The notes under the pieces are model-generated. The model did no database searches and had not been told where the DNA came from. It saw nothing but the letters and a program-made list of their open reading frames with translations. This document shows positions 24,763 through 32,615 of a DNA stretch of 42,803 nt, piece after piece; position 1 is the stretch's first letter, and each line of letters begins with the position of its first letter. The translations under genes and the position numbers were made by a program. This stretch comes from an uncultured Bacteroidales bacterium (GTDB lineage Bacteria > Bacteroidota > Bacteroidia > Bacteroidales > ML635J-15). The stretch lies in assembly GCA_937899245.1 (NCBI GenBank), contig CALDKB010000002.1, positions 1 to 42,803 on the forward strand, read 5' to 3'.

Positions 24763-24788
24763 CTGATAGTTTATTGCATCACTATCAG
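24763..24788 (-). promoter_or_regulatory. Perfect 8-bp hairpin just before the methylase start
   Basis: CTGATAGT and ACTATCAG flank ten bases, six bases upstream of the methylase ATG. It could be an operator or a translation-control hairpin in the methylase leader. No good -7 element was found nearby. Confidence 0.5.
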
Positions 24789-24810
24789 TCACTTTCGGAA
24801 AAGGCAATAA

Positions 24811-25010
24811 AAAAGTGCAGGCTTTCTACTTCGCGTTCACGGGAAGCCTAGGAAGAAACCCGCCTCTGCACATAGATTGCCCACACTGTGCGTGCGAGCA
24901 TTAACATTTTGTGCAGAGTACGGTTCGACATAAGTCTTTCCGTGAGCGTTGCTTTTCTATTCCAATTCGTTAAGAACCAGTTTCCTAGGCTTTTTCTTAT
25001 TGAACGCGAA
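24811..25010 (-). ncRNA. Candidate structured RNA, about 200 nt, upstream of the methylase
   Basis: Nested long-range stems: 24830-24839 with 25001-25010 (10 bp perfect), and 24844-24854 with 24982-24992 (11 bp perfect). Inside is a long arm: 24864-24871 with 24911-24918 (8 bp), capped by 24879-24886 with 24892-24899. A side hairpin lies at 24962-24980. On the minus strand the cap stem pairs fully with two G-U pairs and the side hairpin with three; on the plus strand these are mismatches. That indicates minus-strand transcription. A run of six T follows on that strand at 24816-24811. Size and closing-stem/bubble/apical-arm layout recall 6S RNA, but a cis-acting leader of the methylase mRNA is equally possible. 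No clean promoter was found; the nearest candidate (25095-25103) has one mismatch. Confidence 0.55.
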
Positions 25011-25183
25011 TAATAGCTAATGCTGTTGTTATTTTAATTTTTTACTTAATCTCTATTCTTTATGTTTTGTTTAGTAATTTTGATAATTTCAACTGCGAAA
25101 ATAGTAAAAATGTAAATATTGTGGGGAAGTTTTAGCAAAAAACTTAATAGCAGTCGAGAAAATCTTTTTATTGGAGCCTGCCT

Positions 25184-25205
25184 TGTAGTGTTGCGGCGCA
25201 CCACA
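25184..25205. repeat. Right copy of the inverted 22-bp palindromic repeat
   Basis: TGTAGTGTTGCGGCGCACCA plus two bases; 19 of 22 positions match the reverse complement of 21179-21200. The rest of 25011-25312 is AT-rich, with no gene seen. Confidence 0.7.
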
Positions 25206-25317
25206 TTTGCAATAAATTTCGATTAGAAATGCTTTTTGGTTAGGTAAGTTGTTTAAAAATATAGCTTATGACTTTAGTTCGTTTTGGACTTTTTGCCAAC
25301 AAAATGAAAAATAAAAA

Positions 25318-25339
25318 GGGATTTGCAAAAGCAAATCCC
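25318..25339. terminator. Terminator of the T9SS cargo gene
   Basis: GGGATTTGC and GCAAATCCC form a perfect nine-base stem around AAAA, with A-rich and T-rich flanks that allow use in either direction. It lies 41 bases after the stop of the minus-strand gene. Confidence 0.87.
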
Positions 25340-25380
25340 TTTTCGTATTATTAAATATTAAGGTTTCCTAGTAGCCCCGA

Positions 25381-28152
25381 CTATCGCATTATTGTTATTC
25401 GTTTTGCAATAGTTCTATTGTCGCTTTCGATTAACATGATGTAGTTTCCAGGTTCAAGCATTTCGGTAGAAACTGTCATTGTGTTTGTTCCGTTGTTCTT
25501 GTTTTCAATCAAATCCTGACCAAGCATGTTGCAGATTCTTATAGAAGTGATGTTGTTGCCTTCTATCGAAATCTTGTCATTTGCTGGAACTGGGAATACA
25601 TTGATTACAGAATTCATGCTTTCGTCAATTGCTGTAACTATCATCAGGTGCAATGTTACGATACTGTCGCAGCCGTTAGCAGCAGTGAATGTCTGAGTGT
25701 AGTCGCCTGTTGTGGTGTAGGTTTCTTCGTTCCACTGGTATTCGTCAACAGCTTCGTCGTCAAATTCGTTGGTTACTGGCTGGTTGATAGTCAAGTGCAA
25801 TGTGGCAATGCTGTCGCAACCGTTAGCTGCGTCGAATGTCTGCTGGTAGTCGCCCGAAGCGGTGTATGTCTCTTCGTTCCAAGTGAACGATTCGCAAGCG
25901 GATTCTGTAAATTCATAGTTTACAGGATTGTTGATTGTCAAATGCAATATTAACAGGCTGTCGCAGCCGATTTCCATAGGAATAGTGTGGTAGTAGTCGC
26001 CGCTGGTTGTGTACTGCTGATCGTACCAAGTGAAGCTTTCGCAGGCGGTTTCTGTAACTTCGCTAGTCGGGGCTTCGGTAATTGTCAGGTGCAATGTTAC
26101 GATGCTGTCGCAACCGTTGGCAGCTGTTAAGGTCTGCTGGTAGTCGCCCGAAGCGATGTAGTTCTCGTTGTTCCAAGTGTATAATCCGCATTCGGTTGCC
26201 GAGAATTCGTTATAAACCGGTTGGTTGATAGTCAAATGTAAAGTAACGATGCTGTCGCAGCCGTTAGCTGTTGTTAATGTCTGCTGGTAGTCGCCAGATA
26301 CGGTGTATGTTTCTTCGTTCCAAGTGAACGATTCGCAAGCAGATTCTGTAATTTCGGAGTTTGTCGGTTGGCTGATAGTCAAGTGCAATGTAGCAATGCT
26401 GTCGCAACCGTTAGCTGCTGTGAATGTCTGCTGGTAGTCGCCCGAAGTGGTGTAGGTTTCTGTGTTCCAAGTGAACGATTCGCAAGCGGATTCTGTAATT
26501 TCGAAGTTTACGGGCTGGTTGATTGTCAAGTGCAAAGTAACGATGCTGTCGCAACCATTAGCTGCTGTGAAAGTCTGCTGGTAGTCGCCCGAAGCGGTGT
26601 AGGTTTCAGTGTTCCAAGTGAACGATTCGCAAGCAGATTCTGTAATTTCGAAGTTTACTGGCTGGTTGATTGTCAAGTGCAAAGTAACGATGCTGTCGCA
26701 ACCATTAGCAGCCGTGAAAGTCTGCTGGTAGTCGCCCGAAGCGGTGTAGGTTTCAGTATTCCAAGTGAACGATTCGCAAGCGGATTCTGAAATTTCATTG
26801 TTTACCGGCTGGTTGATTGTCAAGTGCAAAGTAACGATGCTGTCGCAACCGTTAGCTGCTGTGAATGTCTGCTGGTAGTCGCCTGAAGCGGTGTAAGTTT
26901 CGGTGTTCCAAGTGAACGATTCGCAAGCAGATTCTGAAATTTCATTGTTTGCCGGCTGGTTGATTATCAAGTGCAAAGTAACGATGCTGTCGCAACCGTT
27001 AGCTGCTGTGAATGTCTGCTGGTAGTCGCCCGAAGCGGTGTATGTTTCAGTGTTCCAAGTGTATGATTCACACGCAGATTCTGAAATTTCATTATTTGCA
27101 GGATTGTTGATTGTCAAGTGCAGTGATATCAGGCTGTCGCAGCCGATTTCCATCGGAACAGTATGATAGTAGTCGCCGCTGGTTGTGTACTGCTGGCCGT
27201 ACCATGTGAAGCTTTCGCAAGCAGTTTCGGTAACTTCGCGTGCTGGTCCGGGAGTGATGGTGAGGTGCAAAGTAACGATGCTGTCGCGAGGAGTACCAGG
27301 GAATGTCTGCTGGTAGTTGCCCGATTGGGTGTATGTCTGATTGTTCCATGTGAACGAACCGCAAGCTGTTTCGCTTATTTCATGCTCGATAGGATTGTAG
27401 ATGAATTCAATATCGTCGATATAAAGAGCATCATTCGAACTACCACCGCCAGCATTTACATTAGTGGAGAATGTTATAAGGATGTATTCTGGGTCATCAG
27501 ACAAGCAGTCGACATCATCATATATAATAGGTGTGGAGTGACGCTGCCATGTGCTTCCGTTGTTTGTGAAGTTGTATGAAGGAACCTTTCCGACAATGTG
27601 AGCTTGGTATCCGCTTGGATTTGATGCAAGAGGGTCTTTAAAATCATAGTCGTCGTGAATGTAAAGGTGGCAGCAAGCTTCAGAAGTGTTGCTTGCATTT
27701 ACAACTTTTGCCCAGAAAACGATAGAGTCTGGCTTTGCGTTTAACGGTTGTCTGAAATTTGCATCAGATGTTTTTGTAACATTGTAGTTGGCTGTACTTG
27801 ATGTGTTAGTTGAACCAAGAGTCATTTGTCCTGTAGTAAGGGCTCCGTTTGCAACAATTCCTAAAACACTTACCGAATATATTTTACATGAGTAATTGCC
27901 GGAATGTGCATCTGTAGATTTTTCGTGTTTTTTTTGTTTTGCAGTACTACATCCCAATGCGGCCAATCCCGTCATGGTGCAGTTTGCTGAAGGGTAAGAA
28001 TTCCAGTTTGTAGGTTCGTCGGCGCTTCCGCCATCCCATTGCTCGAATCCTCCGTTTGGTAATTGATAAACTTGTGCATTTGTTTCCCCCGTCATAAGGA
28101 CAAGCATTGCTGTTATTATCGTTGCAATGCTCCATATTGTTCTCTTTCTCAT
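25381..28152 (-). CDS. Large repeat protein secreted by the Type IX system
   Basis: This 923-residue protein has a signal peptide (about 1-26, ending TNAQ) and an N-terminal domain with LPNGGFEQWDG and IYDDVDCLSDDPE of the PCMD carbohydrate-linked type. Twelve tandem repeats of about 49 residues follow. A typical unit has ESACESFTWNTETYTASGDY, then QQTFTAANGCDSIVTLHLTI, with two cysteines. The last 70 residues are a type A T9SS sorting domain (NVFPVPANDKISI, ICNMLGQDL, GNYIMLIESD, AKRITIMR). It is probably exported and anchored or released at the cell surface, where the repeats form a stalk. Repeats 2 and 10 share a divergent form (YYHT and PMEIGCDSL), suggesting block duplication. Repeats 4-6 are nearly identical at the DNA level, so copy number may vary. 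Confidence 0.92.
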   Translation of the reverse strand: MRKRTIWSIATIITAMLVLMTGETNAQVYQLPNGGFEQWDGGSADEPTNWNSYPSANCTMTGLAALGCSTAKQKKHEKSTDAHSGNYSCKIYSVSVLGIVANGALTTGQMTLGSTNTSSTANYNVTKTSDANFRQPLNAKPDSIVFWAKVVNASNTSEACCHLYIHDDYDFKDPLASNPSGYQAHIVGKVPSYNFTNNGSTWQRHSTPIIYDDVDCLSDDPEYILITFSTNVNAGGGSSNDALYIDDIEFIYNPIEHEISETACGSFTWNNQTYTQSGNYQQTFPGTPRDSIVTLHLTITPGPAREVTETACESFTWYGQQYTTSGDYYHTVPMEIGCDSLISLHLTINNPANNEISESACESYTWNTETYTASGDYQQTFTAANGCDSIVTLHLIINQPANNEISESACESFTWNTETYTASGDYQQTFTAANGCDSIVTLHLTINQPVNNEISESACESFTWNTETYTASGDYQQTFTAANGCDSIVTLHLTINQPVNFEITESACESFTWNTETYTASGDYQQTFTAANGCDSIVTLHLTINQPVNFEITESACESFTWNTETYTTSGDYQQTFTAANGCDSIATLHLTISQPTNSEITESACESFTWNEETYTVSGDYQQTLTTANGCDSIVTLHLTINQPVYNEFSATECGLYTWNNENYIASGDYQQTLTAANGCDSIVTLHLTITEAPTSEVTETACESFTWYDQQYTTSGDYYHTIPMEIGCDSLLILHLTINNPVNYEFTESACESFTWNEETYTASGDYQQTFDAANGCDSIATLHLTINQPVTNEFDDEAVDEYQWNEETYTTTGDYTQTFTAANGCDSIVTLHLMIVTAIDESMNSVINVFPVPANDKISIEGNNITSIRICNMLGQDLIENKNNGTNTMTVSTEMLEPGNYIMLIESDNRTIAKRITIMR

Positions 28153-28180
28153 TTTATAAAAATATTTAAATTTTGAAGCC

Positions 28181-28189
28181 GCAAAGGTG
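28181..28189 (-). promoter_or_regulatory. Possible -7 element of the T9SS cargo gene
   Basis: Minus-strand CACCTTTGC has one mismatch to TAnnTTTGC and lies about 29 bases before the start codon. Confidence 0.4.
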
Positions 28190-28287
28190 CAACTTTTTCG
28201 TTATAAAGTGGTTTTTATTTGTTAACAAGGAAGAGGTGTGTAATAAGCTGAACTTTAGTGCTTTAAGAAAAATACTAACCGAATACA

Positions 28288-29844
28288 CTAAATTTTAGGT
28301 TTCATCGTTACGGTCGGTATTATCATTTCCTGAAGCGAAATTCCTCCATGCTGGAACGTGTTTTTGTAGTACTTAGCATAGTGGTTGTAGTTGTTCGGGT
28401 AAGCAAAGAAATCGTCGTTGTAAGAGAAAATGTAAGTCGAGCTGATGTTTGTCTTTGGCAGATAAGCCTCGGCTGGATTTGTGATTTCGAACACTTCCTT
28501 CGGGTTGTAGTTGAGGTTTCGTCCTTGCTTGTATCGAAGGTTTGTGGTTGTTGCCCTGTCGCCGATGACCTTTATGGGATTGTCAACCTGAATGCTTCCG
28601 TGGTCGGTTCCGATAACAAGATAAACGCCTTGTTCGGCAAATGCTTTCAGCATATCGAAAAGTGGCGACAGCTCGAACCAAGACTTAGTAATAGATAGGT
28701 ATGCTTCGGTAGAATTTGTAAGTTCGCGAACCATGCGCTGTTCGGTTCCGGCATGCGAAAGAGAGTCGACAAAGTTGACAACTATCGAAATGAAATTGTT
28801 GCTGACAATGCTCTTGATGTTGTCGGTGATGTTCTTGCAGTTCTTTATGTCTGTAATCTTGTCGAAATACAAGCTCGATTTTATGTTGTACCTATTCATC
28901 ATGCTACGGAGCATATCCTCTTCGTAAAGGTTCTTTCCGCCTTCCTCGTCGTCGTTTTTCCATAATTCGGGATATAGCTTATTGATTTCAGACGGCATTA
29001 ATCCCGAGAATATCGAATTGCGCGAATATTGTGTGGATGTTGGCAGGATGGAAAAGAACATTTCCTCCTTAACAGTTGTATAGCATTGGTTTAGAATAGG
29101 TTCTATGATTTTCCACTGGTCGAAGCGCAGGTTGTCGATGAGCAGGAACAAAACCTTCTTGTCGTCTTGCAGAAGAGGGAAAACCTTTTCGCGTAGCAGA
29201 TTTGGAGAAAGCAAAGGCTTGTATTCGCATTTTGGCTCGAACCATGAGGTGTAGTTCCGCTTGATGTATTTTGCAAAGTTGTTGTTTGCTTCGTTCATCT
29301 GCATTTCGAATACTTCGTCCATTGTGCTGTCGTTCGACTCCATCAGCTGCATTTCCCAGAACACAAGCTTGCGGTAAAGTTCGTACCATTCGTTGTGGTC
29401 CGATACTTCGTTTATCTTTAGGCCAAGCTTCCCGAATTCCATCTGGTAGTTCGAGGTTGTCTTTTCGGTAATAAGTCGTTGCTTGTCGATGTTTTTCTTG
29501 ATGGTCAGCAGAATCTGGTTCGGGTTTACGGGCTTGATAAGGTAATCGTTAATTTTCGAGCCAATTGCCTCGTCCATGATGTCTTCTTCCTCGCTCTTTG
29601 TAATCATTATTACCGGAGTGTGGGGGAGAATGTCCTTGATGATGTTAAGAGTTTCAAGTCCGCTTTGTCCCGGCATGTTCTCGTCGAGGAAAATGATGTC
29701 GTAGTCGTTGGTCTTTGTGAGTTCTACGGCATCGATTCCATTTGTCGCAGTATCAACGGAATAACCCTTGTTTGTAAGAAAAATTATGTGTGGTTTCAGA
29801 AGGTCGATTTCATCGTCTGTCCAAAGTATTCGTATTTGTTTCAT
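28288..29844 (-). CDS. porX: PorX: response regulator with PglZ domain, T9SS regulator
   Basis: This 518-residue protein has an N-terminal receiver domain (WTDDE acidic pair, phospho-acceptor Asp in IIFLDENMPG near residue 54, LIKP lysine). It continues with a linker and a C-terminal PglZ domain of the alkaline-phosphatase fold. Metal-site candidates are LLIDNLRFDQW, TSTQYSRNS, FVDSLSHAG and GTDHGS. This is the full architecture and length of PorX, which controls Type IX secretion with the sensor PorY. The last residues, MIIPTVTMKPK, are typical. It lies 54 bases after porW on the same strand and is probably the last gene of that operon. Confidence 0.93.
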   Translation of the reverse strand: MKQIRILWTDDEIDLLKPHIIFLTNKGYSVDTATNGIDAVELTKTNDYDIIFLDENMPGQSGLETLNIIKDILPHTPVIMITKSEEEDIMDEAIGSKINDYLIKPVNPNQILLTIKKNIDKQRLITEKTTSNYQMEFGKLGLKINEVSDHNEWYELYRKLVFWEMQLMESNDSTMDEVFEMQMNEANNNFAKYIKRNYTSWFEPKCEYKPLLSPNLLREKVFPLLQDDKKVLFLLIDNLRFDQWKIIEPILNQCYTTVKEEMFFSILPTSTQYSRNSIFSGLMPSEINKLYPELWKNDDEEGGKNLYEEDMLRSMMNRYNIKSSLYFDKITDIKNCKNITDNIKSIVSNNFISIVVNFVDSLSHAGTEQRMVRELTNSTEAYLSITKSWFELSPLFDMLKAFAEQGVYLVIGTDHGSIQVDNPIKVIGDRATTTNLRYKQGRNLNYNPKEVFEITNPAEAYLPKTNISSTYIFSYNDDFFAYPNNYNHYAKYYKNTFQHGGISLQEMIIPTVTMKPKI

Positions 29845-29886
29845 AGGCTTGGTTTTTATGTGTGCATGGTTCTCCGCAGCAGGCTT

Positions 29887-29906
29887 ACAATTAGCTTTCT
29901 AATTGT
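29887..29906 (-). other. Intercistronic hairpin overlapping the porW stop
   Basis: ACAATTAG and CTAATTGT pair around CTTT and contain the porW stop codon. No T-run follows on the minus strand, so it is more likely an RNA processing or stability element than a terminator. Confidence 0.4.
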
Positions 29907-32604
29907 TATAGTTGGCATTGAAGAATTCCAGATATGAGTTCAGGTTTTTACTAGCTGAAAGCTGTTTGAAATTGTCGGCTGAAATTACAAATATCTTATA
30001 GTCGACATTTTTTAACTTGTTGAACACGTCCTCGCTGTTGGCAATCATCTTTGTGTAGTTTACCGACTGACGCATGTTGCGGAACGGGCGTACCGTAATC
30101 ATCGAGTAGTTGCTGTTGAAGGTTGTCGTAACTACATTGAATGTACGCATGTTGAAATTGAAGATGTTGAAGTTTCTAATTTCGAAAGCCAGACGCTTGT
30201 CGTCAACTTGTTCCGACTTGAAATAAATGACATAGTAGTGTTCGGCCATTTCGTCAAAAGTGTAAGTCGCTTCAACCGTTTCTTCGTTTTGGTATTGTGA
30301 GCTAGACTCGTCGTCCTGCTTTTTTACGACATCCGGACGTGATTTCAGGTCGGCGATAAGTGCATCAATGTCGGCAGAACCGAAATAAGCAAGAATATTT
30401 TCGGCGGCGGTCCTGAGTTCGTGTTTCGGATACTTGTCGATAAAGTCCAGCAGGGCAATCTTGAACTGAGTTGTGTCGGCGTTGCGTGCCGTGCACAATG
30501 TCTTCAGGAAATCGAAGTTAGGTACGAGTTCGTTGTCGCTGTTATCGCTTATGAACCTGTTAGCATTCTGCTGTACAGTGTTCCATTCGCCACGCATGAA
30601 TGCATCGTATGTGTTTGCGTAGAATTGTTCGTTAGCTTTTCGCAATTCTTCCTGTTCCTGAACGAAGTTAGGATTTTGCAGCAGCTTGGCGTAGTTCGTG
30701 TTCCCGTACTTGCTTATGATAAGGTTCTTGTACTTGTTTGCGTTCGGGAGGTCCTTTATCAGCGTGTTAAGTATGTACAGGTCGTAGTATGACAGGAGCT
30801 GGTAGTCGGTATTTGGATATCTTCGGTTCAGCTCTTCGTAGCTAGCGATAGCTCTGGTGTTGTCGCCAAACTTGTCCTTGTAAATTTTGCTGGCGTTGTA
30901 AAGAGCATCTTCGATTCTCTTGTGCGATTCCTTCATTGCAGAGTCGGTAAGAGGAATGTCCTGCAAGTAATATTCTCGGCTCTTTGGATCTTCGTTCTTA
31001 GGTTTGGTTTCCGCCACGATGCTGTCGCCTTCCTCGCTGTCGTCGAAGCTTTCAAACGAGACTACGGTCTTGTCTCTTCGGCGCCAGTGGTCTTCGTTCT
31101 TTCGGTTGCCCCATTTCTTTGTGAACTCGTTTTTTCCGTAGCTTAGCTGTGCAGGATTATAGAAGTACCATTTGCCAGTCGATTCGCCTACAGTTGTTGT
31201 TTGTCCGCGGCGCTGGTCGAATAGGTAGGAGTTCATGTTGTCCTGTTGTGCTTGTTCTCTTTCGAGACGTTCCTGCTCTACGACTTTTGCGATGAGTCCG
31301 TCGATGAGCTTGTTCCTTTCCTTGTCGCTCATTTGTGCGATTTTCTGTACGCTGTCCTCAAATTCGATTACATCGGTATATGTTACAAGTTCGGAAAGGT
31401 TTTTCGCCTGTGTCTTGATTTCGCTGAAATTATCGTATGTCTCAGGAAGGTTCTGCATGCAAGTGTCGTAGTAGATGTATGCGTTCTTGTATTCCATTCT
31501 TGCAAAGTAAAGTTCGCCCAGTTTCAGGCACGACAATGCTTTCTGGTATTCGTTGTCGATACTTGTTTCCGATGATTTGCGGTAGTTGGCGATGGCTTCA
31601 GATTCCTTTCCGTTTCTCAGGTAAACTTCGGCGATGGCATAGTAAATCTGGTCCCTGTACTCTTTGTTCTTTTCGTCCTTTAGCATCTTGTTGAGAACTT
31701 TCATCATTTCCTTGTCGCTGCCCTTGCCGCTATAGCATTTCGCCATGTTGATCTTGGCGTTGAATTCCATTTCGTACCATGGGTTGCGCTTCGATGCTGC
31801 CTCGTACAATTTTGATGCTTCCTTCAGGTTGTTGTCCTTTTCTTTAAGTTGGGCCAGAATATATATGTATCTGAGTTTGTCCTTGTGTTTTTTAGTCTTT
31901 TCGATTGCCTGCTTCAGCTTTTCGGCGGCTTCTTCGCGTTTGTTTTGCTTCAGGTAGTAGTCGGCGCATACGGCAGCATAGAAACCTTCTGATTTCTTGT
32001 CGACTTTCTTGTCGCCGTCGATCTTGTCCATTGTTTCCTTTGCTTCCTTGAATTTCTTGTCTTCGCAGAATGTTCGCATAAGGTACATTGCTACTTCGGG
32101 CTGAATCTTGGAGTTGGGATACTGGCGAAGTGCATATTCAAAATTCTGACGTGCCTGCAGGTAGTCACGCTTGATAAAATATGCCTTGCCCATTAGAAGG
32201 TAGCAGTCGTCGACCCATTTGTTGAATTCGTTTTGGGCCATGAATTCCTTTTCCTTTGGCGTGAGACTCTTTCCTGTCGGTTTAGGTTTCTTTGTTATAG
32301 AGTGATACTTGATGCCTTTGGCGCATTTCTGTATCGCCTTTTCCATTTCTCCGTTTGCGACACTTGCATTTTCCTCCTTGCTGTCGGTAAAGACTGGAAG
32401 AATCAATGCGTAATTGTCGTTGTTCTGGTTGTTTATCTTGGTGATACCTTTTTTGTATGATTCGCGGCCGTTGAAGAAAATGTTATATTTCAGTGTCGTG
32501 CTATGGAAAAAACGAGTCATTGGCGTGTTCTTTTCGGTAGAACATGCTGAAACAACTGCAAGCAGAATAACAATCGTTAATATTTTAACAAGTCGTCTTT
32601 TCAA
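29899..32604 (-). CDS. porW: PorW/SprE-like TPR lipoprotein of the Type IX secretion system
   Basis: This 901-residue lipoprotein has a signal ending in VSAC, then the family landmark RFFHSTTLKYNIFFNG. Many tetratricopeptide-like helix pairs (for example YLQARQNFEYALRQYPNS and AIANYRKS) and a long charged middle (about 430-530) follow. The C-terminal third again has TPR-like units and a lipoprotein-specific domain ending SYLEFFNANY. SprE in Flavobacterium is needed for gliding and secretion; PorW in Porphyromonas links outer-membrane and energising parts of T9SS. The start is TTG: codon 32602-32604 gives MKRRLVKILT and no upstream ATG fits. It begins 11 bases after glmS ends. Confidence 0.9.
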   Translation of the reverse strand: MKRRLVKILTIVILLAVVSACSTEKNTPMTRFFHSTTLKYNIFFNGRESYKKGITKINNQNNDNYALILPVFTDSKEENASVANGEMEKAIQKCAKGIKYHSITKKPKPTGKSLTPKEKEFMAQNEFNKWVDDCYLLMGKAYFIKRDYLQARQNFEYALRQYPNSKIQPEVAMYLMRTFCEDKKFKEAKETMDKIDGDKKVDKKSEGFYAAVCADYYLKQNKREEAAEKLKQAIEKTKKHKDKLRYIYILAQLKEKDNNLKEASKLYEAASKRNPWYEMEFNAKINMAKCYSGKGSDKEMMKVLNKMLKDEKNKEYRDQIYYAIAEVYLRNGKESEAIANYRKSSETSIDNEYQKALSCLKLGELYFARMEYKNAYIYYDTCMQNLPETYDNFSEIKTQAKNLSELVTYTDVIEFEDSVQKIAQMSDKERNKLIDGLIAKVVEQERLEREQAQQDNMNSYLFDQRRGQTTTVGESTGKWYFYNPAQLSYGKNEFTKKWGNRKNEDHWRRRDKTVVSFESFDDSEEGDSIVAETKPKNEDPKSREYYLQDIPLTDSAMKESHKRIEDALYNASKIYKDKFGDNTRAIASYEELNRRYPNTDYQLLSYYDLYILNTLIKDLPNANKYKNLIISKYGNTNYAKLLQNPNFVQEQEELRKANEQFYANTYDAFMRGEWNTVQQNANRFISDNSDNELVPNFDFLKTLCTARNADTTQFKIALLDFIDKYPKHELRTAAENILAYFGSADIDALIADLKSRPDVVKKQDDESSSQYQNEETVEATYTFDEMAEHYYVIYFKSEQVDDKRLAFEIRNFNIFNFNMRTFNVVTTTFNSNYSMITVRPFRNMRQSVNYTKMIANSEDVFNKLKNVDYKIFVISADNFKQLSASKNLNSYLEFFNANYNN

Positions 32605-32615
32605 TTTTGTGGCTT

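Noticed and set aside
24841..24930. Group II intron domain V or tmRNA, suggested by GTACGGTTCGA
   Set aside because: The matching 5' strand with the catalytic triad of domain V is absent, there is no intron-encoded reverse transcriptase, and no tRNA-like ends are present for tmRNA.
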